Source: Ypsolopha sequella (lineage: Eukaryota > Arthropoda > Insecta > Lepidoptera > Ypsolophidae). Taken from it: 64,000 bases of DNA. Position numbers and translations under genes: made by a program. The stretch spans positions 62,001 through 126,000 of the forward strand of contig CAKOHE010000029.1 in the NCBI GenBank assembly GCA_934047225.1, read 5' to 3'. Below are positions 33,339 through 44,283 of this stretch, piece by piece (position 1 is the stretch's first letter; each line of letters opens with the position of its first letter). The notes under the pieces are model-generated. The model ran no database searches, was not told where the DNA came from, and saw nothing but the letters and a program-made list of their open reading frames with translations.

Positions 33339-34357
33339 CAGGGTGGAAAAAATGAAAGGGCCCTGGAGGGGAACTACCTTAAATCCTTTAGTTAGCTCAT
33401 TTTACTGAAAGGAAACATTCCTTTATTTTTTAAAAGAAACAAAACTGCATTCACAGATCTTCTAAAATTTGCTTGTCTCACCCGGGAACTGAACCAACTA
33501 AAAATTTAAAAAATAAACCCTCGCTATTTTACTATACGAATCGGTAGGATTATTGTTCAGGATAAAGTTTGTCTACTAAACTAAAGTCTTACACTCATCT
33601 GTTGTACGAGATACCCATGAAATTGAATATTTATTACAAGTTCTTTATTAACAATACCTAGTACTGTTCACTTGTAAAGTAATAATTATACGCCATTATT
33701 ACACAATGACAGCACAGAATGAAAGCAAAACAAAACAAAATTTTCATTTCGAACGAAATTTATGGTTCGAACTTCAAATTTGTTTATTTGCAAAAAATGC
33801 GTTGCAAAATAAATACGTTCCTTTTTTAAACTTTTCGTCAGTACGCCTAGTGCAAGAAGTAATTATGCTCTGCATACATTTATTATTACCATTTAACGAT
33901 TTTCTTATTGAAGTCTTCAACAAGGTACTTAAGATAAATAACATTAGCAAGCTTGTACTTCATACGATGTCTTTGGATGTAAGAGAGATAAGAAAATTAG
34001 AACGTTTCATTAACTTGTTACAAGTGAACAGTACTAGGTATTGTTAATAAAGAACTTGTAATAAATATTAAATTTCATGAGTATCTCGTACAACAGATGA
34101 GTGTAAGACCAAATGTTTATTAGACAAATTTTATTCTGAACAATAATCCTACCGATTCGTATGATAAAATAGCGAGGGTTTATTTTTTTTATTTTTAGTT
34201 GGTTCGATTCCCGGGTGAGACAAGCGAATTTCAGAATATCTTTGAATGCAGTTTTGTTTCTTTTAAAAAATAAAGGAATGTTTCCTTTCAGTAAAATGAG
34301 CTAACTAAACGATTTAAGGTAGCTCACCTCCAGGGCCCTTAAATTTTTTCCACCCTG
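33339..34357. mobile_element. ~1.0 kb TA-flanked foldback transposon carrying a 113-codon ORF
   Basis: Terminal inverted arms of about 340 bp: CAGGGTGGAAAAAATGAAAG at the left and the reverse complement of CAGGGTGGAAAAAATTTAAG at the right. TA dinucleotides directly flank both ends. The ~340-bp centre is not inverted and contains the start of an open frame on the plus strand (33706-34047). The element is long for a MITE and looks like a derivative of a TA-targeting (Tc1/mariner-like) transposon. Confidence 0.9.
33706..34047 (+). CDS. Hypothetical 113-aa ORF inside the foldback element
   Basis: ATG at 33706 follows TTATTACACA and the frame runs 113 codons into the right arm. The product is rich in Asn, Leu, Phe and Lys, with a hydrophobic middle (EVIMLCIHLLLPFNDFLIEV), and ends KLERFINLL. 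It is longer than chance frames nearby, but no DDE motif or other domain is visible. It may be a relic or non-functional. Confidence 0.3.
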   Translation: MTAQNESKTKQNFHFERNLWFELQICLFAKNALQNKYVPFLNFSSVRLVQEVIMLCIHLLLPFNDFLIEVFNKVLKINNISKLVLHTMSLDVREIRKLERFINLLQVNSTRYC

Positions 34358-34551
34358 TATATATATTTTTTATTCATACTCAAATGTCATTCATTTAAAA
34401 TCATTAGTTATAAGGTTGTATATATTTTTTGTCATTTACATACCGTTTTTAATTCGACTGACGCCGGCCCCAAACCAAAGTGGGCCGAAATATATTTCGA
34501 AAACATTTTTTTCCTAAGTGGCAACACTAGATGGATATGTGTCAAATGTAG

Positions 34552-34725
34552 CCGATTCTGGAGGCTTTAATTTAAGTTTTAGAGAGTTTTAGTGCTGTCA
34601 AAACTAAAACTTTTTCAAAGTACTTTAGCTTCTGTTCCTAACATTTAAAGACTATTTTGTAATCAAGAAAATTAAGTTTTGACAGCACTAAAACTAAAAT
34701 TAAAGCCTTCAGAATCGGCTTTTGT
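34552..34725. mobile_element. Palindromic MITE (GCCGATTCTG family), copy 3
   Basis: AGCCGATTCTGGAGGCTTTA ... AGCCTTCAGAATCGGCT. The left arm has an extra ~10-bp duplication (GTTTTAGAGAGTTTTAG). Confidence 0.9.
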
Positions 34726-34886
34726 GTCATGCAAATTTCAATAGTAAGTGTCCTATACAGGAAAAGAGAGCCATCTCGCGTGAGAAAATGGGAACATAAT
34801 GATCAGTAGCGCCATCAGGATGTGGTCTGGTCGAACTAATTCTGCTATACATACCTATATAATACACTATACTATGTAGGTATACT

Positions 34887-35127
34887 GGGTGTTGACGTGC
34901 TCAGAAAATTAAACCACATGTTCTACTGATTATACTGAACTACTTCCCTACAAAAACTTACAAAAACGGAAAAAAAAAAACACTTCCCCATAGAAAATAC
35001 GTATTATGAATTTATTTAGGGAACTGAATTATTTTTCGCATTATGTCAAGTTTTTCTGTGAGAGTAGTAGTTCAGTATACTCAGTAGAGCATGTGGTTTA
35101 ATTTTCTGAGCATGTCATTTAAACACC
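34887..35127. mobile_element. ~240-bp palindromic MITE
   Basis: GGGTGTTGACGTGCTCAGAA at the left and CTGAGCATGTCATTTAAACACC at the right, with paired arms AAATTAAACCACATG/CATGTGGTTTAATTT and AGTATACTGAACTAC-type blocks. Confidence 0.85.
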
Positions 35128-35510
35128 AAATGTCGCTTTAAGATTCTGACTTATTTTGCAAATTTTAATTATGGGGTAGTACAGAAGCGATCACATCATG
35201 CTATGCACATTGAACATTGTACCATTTTATATCCTTCACTATAGGGGCTAATGTAGTACTGAAAGTGTAGCTTGACGTGATCTCCACTGTAACGGAAATA
35301 TTTCCAATGTTGAAATACTTAGCTCGAGCGTTATTTTAATAAGTCAATGTTGGAAACATTTTGTTTTTCCAAAGCAATGTAGTAATACATGATATACATA
35401 GTTAGATATTTTATTTATCGTTACCTTTTACAATACGAAATATATAAATTAATACGAAATAAATCAATAATAAATACGAAAATAATCAATAAAAATTTAC
35501 ATACGTATAT
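35128..35510. other. Non-coding stretch
   Basis: AT-rich, with no gene visible. Confidence 0.5.
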
Positions 35511-35600
35511 TCACATCTGTCTCCCAGAGGGGTAGGCAGAGACTACATATTTCTATATGATACGATCCTGAAACACCTCTTTCGTCTCTTTCACATCCAT
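35511..35600 (-). mobile_element. 3' end of a LINE endonuclease-reverse transcriptase ORF
   Basis: Thirty codons matching 132-221 and 26007-26096 (MDVKETKEV ... SAYPSGRQM, stop), with one internal TAG. Confidence 0.65.
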
Positions 35601-36159
35601 CAATCTAGTCATACAAGCTCACCAATATTTGTATGCCAGGTGCATTTTTCATACAAATTGTAGAGCGTTTGCTCAAAATGGAATATCAATTAAATACTAC
35701 AATTGTTCTGCTGATAACAAATAGTACAGGTATCACACAAAGTGACCTTATAAAATATCTCGAGCTAATGTTACAAGTTAGTGTTAAAAAAATCATTCGT
35801 CCCTTATTCAGAATCTCTTACAGGGTCACAATAAACTAATATATATAATTTCAATATGTGCATGCACAACTTATCAGCTGGTCACAGTCACAAAGTGCAC
35901 TACGTAGATACCAATATATACATTCGTGATATATTTTTGACAGAAGGTACTTTGTACCTTGCAAATTATTATAAACAACTATTAGCTACTAAGTTAGCAT
36001 GCATTTTAGAATGTAGTGAATCTGTTACAAAGAGTGTAACAGAAAATTTTCCAATACCGGTTATAATTGATGGTATTTGTAATGTTAATTATTTTCATAA
36101 TTTTGTCCCTATTGACACGGTTAGTACAAGTACTAACAAAATTGTAAAAAAATATTTTT

Positions 36160-36615
36160 AGAATTGAAGACAATGGGAGAGCCGCCTGAAGCTGGTACAT
36201 CAAAACATACAAGGCGGCTTTCTCAGCAAAATACTTTCAATCGAGTTGTTCTTATAGGAATCAAAAACAGATATTTTGTGTGTAACCGAACATCATCTTC
36301 ATAAACATAATATGCAGTTTAATGTTCATAATTTTAGTGTTCTTAGTTGCTACAATAGATTAAAAATACAAAAAGGTGGCTCCATAATTCTTGTAAAAAA
36401 TAGTATAAAAGCAAAGGAAAAAAGACATTGTAAAACTTTCTGTAGAACATCAACTAGAATTAGCTTGCATATAAATGAGTACATATATTATTATATATAT
36501 ATATATACCGACCCTCAGGACAAGATTACAACATTTCTGAAAAAGCAATGGAAAAGGTTTTAAAATTATTATTTGATACCAAGAAAAAAGTTATTATATG
36601 TGGATATTATACTGT
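36160..36615 (+). mobile_element. LINE fragment, endonuclease (EEP) domain
   Basis: The plus frame at 36276 reads CVTEHHLHKHNMQ, then LSCYNRLKIQKGGSIILVKN, the usual N-terminal half of a LINE apurinic-like endonuclease. After a frameshift, EKVLKLLFDTKKKVIICG follows, where the family has the catalytic GDFN motif; here it reads GYYTV, so the active site is destroyed. 36172-36270 (EPPEAGTSKHTRRLSQQ) may be ORF1 or linker. It abuts the oppositely oriented fragment at about 36615. Confidence 0.65.
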
Positions 36616-37640
36616 TTAAACTTATTCTCTGACAAAGTAAGGACCTCTTTTGGAAGTTTATTGTAAAATCTTATACCATGTCCTACGAAAGAGGTACTCA
36701 CTTTGGCGAGTCTGATTTTTGGAAAAGCCAGTTTATACTTATTTCTGGTTTCCTTACAATGTTGCTCACCAAACCTTGGGAGAGACTCAACATTTTTTCT
36801 GACATATCTAAGGACTTGGTAAATATATTCACAAGGAACCGTTAATATATTAATTTCTTTGAACTTTTCTCATAATGAATCCCAGTGCTTCATACTATAA
36901 ATAGCCCGAATTGCTCTCTTCTGCAAAATAAAGACTGCGTCTGTATCCGCGCCTCTACCCCATAACGGCATGCCGTATGACATAATGCTGTGAAAGTAAC
37001 TAAAATAGACTAGTCTAGCAGTATCTACATCAGTAATTTGCCTTATGCGTCTAACAGCGTATGCGGCCGAACTAAGTCTACCACATAGGGCTTCTATGTG
37101 GGGACCCCACTGAAGACGAGAGTCTACCGTAATGCCCGAAAACTTAGTTTCGTTAACTAACTCCAGCTTGGACCCCTGCAAAAGCAAATTACCATCCACT
37201 TGAATTAAATTTGTTAACGTGAATTTTATACATTTTGTCTTTTTTGCGTTTAAAACTAAATTATTTACAGTAAACCAATCAAGCACCAGTGATAAAGTTG
37301 TATTCGCGTCGTGAAGGATATCTTTACGTCTATTAACTTTAAAAATAAGTGACTTGTAAAAAGTAAAAAGTAGTAAAAAGGGGGATCAATTTACTAAACT
37401 TCATTAAGTCAGGAAAGATACCATCATCTACACATTTATTAAAAATTAATGCCAAATAAGGAGCTATTAAATCAATAACAGAACTTGTAACTTTCACAGA
37501 TAGGCCCCATAAGTCCTCGTTTTTTTTCCCGTTAAGCGATTTAAATGCTTTAATTACAGTTAATGAATTAATATGTTTAAAAGCAAATACAGAAAGACAC
37601 TGAGGTACGTTATCTATTAAAAGATCCTGATATTCTAAGA
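36616..37640 (-). mobile_element. LINE fragment (Jockey-like), reverse transcriptase with core deleted
   Basis: On the minus strand the order is AFKSLNGKKNEDLWGLSVKV (RT fingers), IPL at about 37385, then a jump to LDWFTVNNLVLNAKKTKC, ETKFSGITVDSRLQWGPHIE, YGMPLWGRG, ILQKRAIRAIY and, after one TGA in place of Arg, the C-terminal NKYKLAFPKIRL ... VGHGIRFYNKLP. The palm segment with the catalytic YADD is missing, so there was an internal deletion near 37300-37390. It is inactive. Confidence 0.85.
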
Positions 37641-38899
37641 CAATAACCTATTTTTATAATGTTTATGCTTATCATAATACATTTGAGCATATTTTTTCAT
37701 TGGGTCATCATTTCCCTTGTAGGATATTTTTTCTGACAAAATACGGTTCATTGATCTGCACCAACTATATATTAATATGTTTATAGTTGAATCTACGAAT
37801 ATTTTTTTAAAATCATCATTGTGGCGATCGCAACAAGACGGAAATATCACAAAAGATTCTATGAACATTTTAATGTTTTGCTCGATAAGATTCTTTTTAA
37901 GATTGGTTTTCAGAAAAGTGGTTGTAATCTCTTGGACTTCATTAAAGCTATTGGCCAATTGATTAGAAGGGTAGCAAAGCCATTTTTTATTTTTATTGTA
38001 TTCTTTGGCCCTTATGTACTCATTTCCTGCATCCATTTTCTGTGACAATATAGAGGTTCGACACGCTTGGCACGACTTTATTATTTTACTCAGGCATTTA
38101 GATAAAACCCAGCCACACACATACCTTCGCTGTTGATGATCAGATGGATCGGCAACTGTTACGTCATTGTAAAGAACGTCAATCATTTTTTCAGATATTT
38201 CAACGTTACCTTCGATTGCCTTTTTTTCGTAAGTTTCTTTTTCTTTGATAAAAAAATCTAACGTTTGGAGACAGTTATTAAAATCTTCTTCACAATTCGC
38301 ATTAATAGCTTGTACTGAACTAAAATTATTTAATAGAGATGTTTTAAATGCACCTTCGAAAGCACGACAGTTGGGTGAAACATTTGTTACACCCAAACTA
38401 CGTATATTGCCAAAAAAATTTTCTACCGGGTCCTGATTCAAGTTCCTTGTAAGAAGGCAATCAAACGACCACTTTTTATGCAAAATGTTCCATATTTCTT
38501 GCACTCCTATAGATTTAATAAAATTTTTTAAAGATGGGGCAGACGTTTCGACTATGCGTAATTTATTGCCTTCTTTTTTTTACAATAAATTTTACATTTT
38601 TTAGAAATTTTATACTGTCCTGCCACAATTTGTGATGCGGAGTGTTTTTTTTTACACCACCTCTATATATTTTTCCATTAACTATATTGAAATTACCGGC
38701 GTTTAGACTATCAAACAGCTTATCTAACAAAAGCACCACCGGAATGAGTTGACGGCATTCTTCTGGCAAATTTTTTCTAGCAGTTAGATGCTCAGTCGCA
38801 ACGGCCACGCTATGGCTGAAAACTTCGGATGCCATCTTTACCCGCATTTTCTTTATCTTCTTCGGGTTAACATGCTCTTCTGTCAGTTTATGAAGATAC
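37635..38899 (-). pseudogene. P-element transposase A, C-terminal exon (frameshifted)
   Basis: Acceptor TTTTCAG (38900-38906) opens an exon that completes a split Arg codon and reads YLHKLTEEHVNPKKIKKMRVKM, then LPEECRQLIPVVLLLDKLFDS. An A8 run at 38574-38581 (A7 would keep frame) shifts out of frame. The continuation is SIGVQEIWNILHKKWSFD, LLTRNLNQDPVENFFGNIR (the conserved P-element C-terminal block) and RRYVCGWVLSKC, to the stop at 37635. P transposases are nuclear cut-and-paste enzymes, and many genomes keep THAP9-like domesticated copies. This exon alone is nearly complete. Confidence 0.85.
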
Positions 38900-39239
38900 C
38901 TGAAAAGGATAAATTAACTATTACTGTTTGTATTGATGGACAAAACACAAACAACACAAAAGTGCATCAATTATAAGTCTTTCAAGCTTAGGTCGAACAG
39001 GTTTCGTTTGTCTAATTACATTGCGATTTGTTTGAAAATACACAAATGTCATTGTCAGTAGACACGTACTGTAAATAAATTATGTATGAACCTACAAAAT
39101 TTAAGCTCAATATTTGGGCCGTATATATAAATAGGTATACAAATAATATAAATTTCAGGCCGTATGGCTTATTATATTACATTATGGACAGATAGACGTC
39201 TTTGATGAAACCTTAAAGAGAGAATTTATTGTGACTTAC

Positions 39240-40254
39240 CTCAGCTCTCCGTAGCTTTTGTCTGCTTCATATAACATTTGAAAATACTCCCACTTTATTA
39301 TTTTGGTTTTATTTTGATCATTGAAATCTGTGTACTTCAAGCCTTTTGTTAACAAGTTGTTTCGTAAACCCTTAAGCAGGTGGGGCACATCATATAAGGG
39401 AATAATTTTTTGTGAGTTAACCATATACATCTCATTGCGCCATACTTTACCTTGTCTTAAATATTTTGCCTTTGTGTCTTCGACTAAGCTATTAATTGCA
39501 GCTACGTTAGTTGCCCCTTGGTCGCACACTGAACATATTATTTTTAGGCCAGTACTATGCACATGTGTGATGACATCAGTTATAATTTATTTTAATTCAT
39601 TTTTTTGTAAGCTTTGAGTGAAGTAGTAAGCTACTGGCTGCTTAAAATTCATTTTTATGCCTTTTACCATGAATACTAGTGCATGATTGGCTATCTTAAT
39701 TTCTTCACCGTGACTTACAAAACCTTTTAACTCATCATTAGCAGCATCATATTGAATGTTCGGTGTGAGAGACATTTCATCAAAGATTAAAGTGCAGAGG
39801 CGGTCTTCCACATTCATTTGTCGAACGGAGTCTTTTAAATTTTCAAAAATGATTTTATTTGGGCCAGGAGATAACTTTATTTCCCTTAGGAGATTTCGCA
39901 GTGATTTTGATGATGGCAACTTAAACCATGTGTACAGAAGAGTGCACAGCTTTGGGCTCTTTTTGAAAAATGTCAAGGCCATAATTTTTTCTTGTAGAGT
40001 GTAGCGTCTCCCCTTTGGGGCCTTAAGGCCTTGTCTGTACTGCATCCCAGTAAAAAGTTTTCCTGCCAACGTCATGTTTTTTGTGACTCTATTAAATGCC
40101 AGTTCCGAACCACATTTTTCAGCATTGGAAAGACGGGTTTTGTAGCTTTTTATTTTTTGCACCGTTTTATGCAATTGCCTTTTTAATTTTCGAGTTTCTT
40201 TCTGAGAAGCTTTATAATGCTTCAGTAAACATTCTCGTGAACTTCCTTGGGAAC
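39240..40254 (-). pseudogene. P-element transposase A, catalytic exon (one in-frame stop)
   Basis: The exon runs from acceptor GTTTACAG to donor GAG|GTAAGT. It encodes a coiled coil (YKASQKETRKLKRQLHKTVQ), GRRYTLQEKIMALTFFKKSP and the RNase H-like core: LIFDEMSLTPNIQYD with the first catalytic Asp, then ICSVCDQGATNVAAINSL with the second, and LYDVPHLLKGLRNNL. A TAA at 39587-39589 interrupts the frame between NELK and IITDVI; sequence resumes in the same frame. The first base of the exon completes a phase-1 Gly codon from the 42225-42359 exon. Confidence 0.88.
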
Positions 40255-40449
40255 CTGTAAACACCAACATAACAATATTACAAACAAAACTCGTCGAAAA
40301 TCATGCCCATGTGCGGCAAGAGAAGAATAATTTAGATAAATATATTTTGGTACCCATTAGATTAATTTACGATATGATGGTAACACAAGCAGAAATAACA
40401 TATCATATCGTCACGACATGAATTCCCGAGGGGGTTTCAGATGTGTTCC

Positions 40450-40725
40450 CGAGTGTTATCTATGAATTGAAAATCACAGAACACACTCGGTATATCCGCA
40501 TTTCACCGACGCGACGATTACAAATACACGCTTTGTAGGGCATGCAGGTTTCCTCACGATGTTTTCCATCACCGTTCAGCGACTGGTAAGTATTAGGTAA
40601 TACTAATAGTTACTGTGCACATAAATTCCGAAAAACTCATTGGTGCATGCCCGACCAGGGATCGAACCTGGGTCTCAAGATTGGGATTCCAGCGTTCTGC
40701 CGCCAGAGCTACCGCTGCGCTGCTT
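40450..40725 (-). mobile_element. tRNA-derived SINE
   Basis: Read on the minus strand from about 40722: GCAGCGGTAGCTCTGGCGG (A-box region), ..., GACCCAGGTTCGATCCCTGG (a perfect B box in a T-arm-like stem), then CGGGCATGCACC and a SINE body. Pol III internal promoter elements are intact by eye. It lies in the intron of P-element transposase A. Confidence 0.8.
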
Positions 40726-40851
40726 ATCAAATAACTTCAATACAAATAACGCGGGATGTTGTAGGCAGGTTGTTTGCCTCTTGCTCCAGACGGGCTTGAA
40801 GTGCTAAAAATAAATACATTGAGTAACAGTGTAATTTTATATGCATAAGCC

Positions 40852-41214
40852 ATAAAATAAACTTTTAACAAAAAAATAGTAACCGACTTCAATAGTAACA
40901 GCAGTCATTCACTAAAAAGTTAATAATAATTCTATAAAGACCGATGGTACCGAAGCAACACTTTTGCCGACTTCTTTCTTCCTTATGTTAATATTATGTT
41001 ATGTAGAAGTCGGCGTTCTTATATTGGTTTTTATGTTGCTATATCGTAGGAAATACGCCGACTTCTAGATAACATAATGTTTCAGGAAGAAAGAAGTCGG
41101 CAAAAGTGTTGCTTCGGTACCATCGGTCTTTAAAGAATTATTATTAACTTTCTAGTGAATGACCTCCCTTACTATTGAAGTCGGTTACTATTTTTTTGTT
41201 AAAAGTTTATTTTA
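40852..41214. mobile_element. Palindromic MITE (AACCGACTTC family), copy 2
   Basis: Both ends intact: ATAAACTTTTAACAAAAAAA left and TTTTTTTGTTAAAAGTTTAT right. The loop is inverted relative to copy 1 (27784). Confidence 0.93.
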
Positions 41215-41865
41215 TTTCACATTTTTTAGTGTTGCTGGGTTAAATTGTGAGGTATGGGTAGTTCTTGCAAACGTGGTGTTAATTTGAAACAAAGTGAGTA
41301 TAAGTAGCTATGTTTGAGTAGCTTCCTGCTATCAGCACCCTAACACAACATGATTACTGCAATCTCGAGTTATGTGCAGTCATCCATTGAAGAGATCTAC
41401 GGTGATGAAGCCAAGATAGAAGGTTAGGTGGGTACACTGGCAATTTTCAAGCAATGCCCTGCAATGGGCACCCTAACACAAAGTGATTGCCGCAATCCAA
41501 AGTTATGTGCTATCATCCGTTGAGGAGTTCTATGGTGATGAAGCAGGATCGAAGATCAGGTGGAAGAATGTAAATTTCAAGCAATACCTTGTAATCAGCA
41601 CCCAGGTACAAAGCGATTACATCAATTTTGAGAGGTATGCTGTCATTTTCTGAGGAGTTCCACTGCCTATCTCTGAAGACCTTCATCAGATCATGACCAT
41701 ACCCAAAATGGAACCTACCGGAAGTACACTCTTCCAAATAAAGAAATAATTATTCAAATCGGTTCAGAAATGACGGAGTTATGGAGTAAGGCCAAAAAAA
41801 ATGTAAAAAAAAAACATACGAGTCGAATTGAGAACCTCCTCCTTTTTTGAAGTCGGTTAAAAATA
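41215..41865. repeat. Three diverged ~131-bp tandem repeats and a GAAGTCGGTTA end
   Basis: AGCACCCTAACACAA-type blocks begin at about 41335, 41466 and 41597, each followed by GATTaC.GCAATc, GTTATGTGC.gTCATCC and TGGTGATGAAGC. The stretch closes with CTCCTCCTTTTTTGAAGTCGGTTAAAAA, whose GAAGTCGGTTA matches the end of the adjacent palindrome. The whole 40852-41865 block may therefore be one larger element. Confidence 0.7.
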
Positions 41866-42004
41866 AAGTTAAAACATCGTTTAAGACATTAGGTTTACTC
41901 GTTTTGCTAGAGACCTTTAACTTATTGAAATATCTATTTTTGTAATATAGCCATTAAATAGTTCCAATTAGGTATAAAATACTGGTAAAAAAATTGGTAT
42001 TTAT

Positions 42005-42155
42005 TGATACAAGGGATCCTGCCATGCCATCTAGACGTTCACCAGTGTTTACCTTTACCATCAGCAAGTTGTAAGTATTCAAATAGTATTAGGATTAGGA
42101 TTCGAATCTGGGTATTAAGATTCAGCGTCTTATCGACTGCTCTACCATGGTTTTT
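42005..42155 (-). mobile_element. Degenerate tRNA-derived SINE
   Basis: Minus strand: CATGGTAGAGCAGTCGATAA (A-box region) and CCCAGATTCGAATCCTAATCC (B box), followed by AATACTATTTGAATACTTAC as in the SINE at 40450. It is more worn. Confidence 0.55.
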
Positions 42156-42224
42156 GTATTAATTTGGGATTTTAGATCTAAAATTAATAAGTTAACTGCA
42201 GTCAGTAGAAAATGTAGTACCTAC

Positions 42225-42359
42225 CATCATCTGTAGAATGCTGTTTCTGGGCACTGTCAACATCTACATTAGGTCCAGGTTCATGGTTTGATATCAACAT
42301 CCTTGGTAGGTTGTAGTTATGCTCCAGTTGAACTGAAATTCCATGAGATGAAACCACAC
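42225..42359 (-). CDS. P-element transposase A, upstream exon
   Basis: A 135-bp exon between acceptor AATTTTACAG and donor GTAGGTAC, phase 1 at both sides. It reads GVVSSHGISVQLEHNYNLPR, MLISNHEPGPNVDVDSAQKQ, HSTDD. It is a low-complexity linker of the kind that lies between the THAP DNA-binding domain and the catalytic core. It joins in phase to the 39240-40254 exon. No THAP zinc finger (C2CH) exon was found further upstream. Confidence 0.6.
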
Positions 42360-42614
42360 CTGTAAAATTAAAAAATACAAGTCAAGTCAAGTGGGAAATT
42401 GTGCAACATATTCAGGGTTTGGGGCAACATCCTATACAAAATATCAAAATGTCAGGGGTGTAACTTATTCATAGAGCTAGAGACCCTTGACGTACTGACA
42501 GACAGACAGCAGTCACATTAATAGAGCTTGTTTTGTGCTTTGGGTGCAAAATAATCCAATGGGCAGAGTTAGGCATGTTTGTTTATTTATCGTATTATGT
42601 TTTATATTTATTCA

Positions 42615-42775
42615 TTCCATCCATCCATTCATCAGCCCGTGTTTGTCCACTGCTGGACATAGGCTTCTCTAATAATACGCCACTCTTAGCGGTCCTGAGT
42701 CATCCTCATCCAGCCGCTACCTGCAACATCCTTTAGATTGTCGGTCCAGCGGGCAATAGGTCGGTCTCAGTGGCG
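42615..42775 (-). mobile_element. LINE 3' tail fragment, coding end
   Basis: CATCCATCCATTCATCAGCC followed on the minus strand by the codons for W.D.L.. VAG.GWMRMTQDR and a shifted EAYVQQWT. Part of the same ORF end as 62890-63130. Confidence 0.75.
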
Positions 42776-43753
42776 TGCACAGAACTTTTTTCCGGAAAAG
42801 CAATCAGAAGGTCAAGTACGACAATAAAAAAAATATGAAAAAATTTAAATAACACTTTGAAAAAAAAAAGTTTGTATGAAAATGTCCACTCTAGGGTAGA
42901 CTCACATGACTCCTTTTAGGCCTGATACTGAATGCGGACTTTTGCATTGCTTGTAAAAAAAAAATATGTCATCCACAGAGTACTATATTGCTACATCTGG
43001 CAATAAAAAAATCAAACAACAACAACAACGAAACTATGTTGAGTGTTACCAACGTCTGCAAAAAAAAACCCTAAACTGTACTTTGTCAGTCACAAGAGGT
43101 GCCTATTAATCACGTGACGTATATTTGGCTGAAATTTAACGCCCTACCATCTCGGTTATTAAATTTTAAAAGGCAAATAAACTAGTTGTTCACCCCGAAC
43201 TATGAACTCGCGATTCGATCTCGACCGATATGGCTCGAACTTAAAAATTCAAATTTCATGAAGTTCCGATCAGCGATACTCGAGTTATGGTCGGACAAAC
43301 ACACAACAATTCATACATACATACATAATTATATTTGGTATCTCTCATGTATGATTGTCAATATTAATCCATCACAGAAATTGTTGTCATCAAAAATTAT
43401 ATTTATTAATGCATTACTTCATAACAAATAAAATTAACCGATCAATCTGGGATTTCGTAACAAGACAGCAACACTTACTGCGTTCAGTTATGTTTATACT
43501 GTGACCCAGACATGGACTTCATGTTCTGTTCTGTGACTCTGACAGTAATATTTTTTAACTTGATGGCAAGCGACACATTTCTATACAGCCCTCAGTCAAG
43601 TGACGTCACACGAAGGTCAAATGAAAGTTGCAAGCTTTTTCGTAAAAATATTCATCATCATGAGGTTTTTCAGAACAAAAGTTCTAAAATTTGGCTTATT
43701 AAACCTAAATCTCGAAATGGTTTTCGAATTAACACACCTTAACATATTTTAAT
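42776..43753. other. Non-coding stretch
   Basis: No gene is supported. Short frames at 43186 and 43512 have no recognisable features. Confidence 0.5.
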
Positions 43754-44283
43754 CTATGCGAATTCTTTAAAGGAGTGCAGCAATCTGCTATCGTCTTTCT
43801 CGCAGTTTGCTCCAACAGAGTGATTCGACGTCATATTATTAATTAGCAACGTTTTGAAGCTATTAATAAATTGGTTGCATGTTGGGTTAACATTGCGTAT
43901 GCCATTGCTTCTTATAGCACAAAAGAAGTTCTCTAATGGGTCCTGGCTTAAACTTCTCGTGAGAAGCGATGTTACCCCATGTTGAGTTTCAATATATTTG
44001 AACATTTCTTTTAATGTTTGGATATTTCTAATCCAATTTCTTATTGATGGTACTTGAAGGTACTGTGTTACGCCATGCTTAGTCATCGTTTTAAATCTAA
44101 TCGACCGCAGAATTGGTAAAATTTCGTCCCACAGCTTCCAATGTGGCGAATTTTATTTCATACATACTTTTTATGTTTTTGCGCTGCCTTTATACGAGTT
44201 ACCATTGAATGAGTCAAATAAATTGTCAAATATTAACAGAAGCTCAGCAGTTTCTTGACACTCTGCCGGTAGCACACCACGTT
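43754..44283 (-). pseudogene. P-element transposase B, C-terminal exon (stops, truncated)
   Basis: Acceptor TTTTCAG (44284-44290) opens RGVLPAECQETAELLLIFDN, LFDSFNGNSYKGSAK. Two in-frame stops follow within ten codons, then the frame continues SPHWKLWDEILPILRS ... LLTRSLSQDPLENFFCAIR. The exon breaks off at about 43754, where copy A still has ~200 codons. The DPLENFF block is the conserved P-element C-terminal signature. Confidence 0.85.

Noticed and set aside
33706..34047. Transposase encoded in the foldback element
   Set aside because: No DDE/DDD motif or helix-turn-helix could be seen in the 113 residues; kept only as a hypothetical ORF.
35856..36161. 101-codon plus ORF as a host gene
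   Set aside because: No recognisable features and surrounded by LINE debris; probably chance or eroded element sequence.
40650..40722. Functional tRNA gene (minus strand, intact B box)
   Set aside because: It lacks a proper acceptor stem and is fused to a SINE body; treated as a SINE head.
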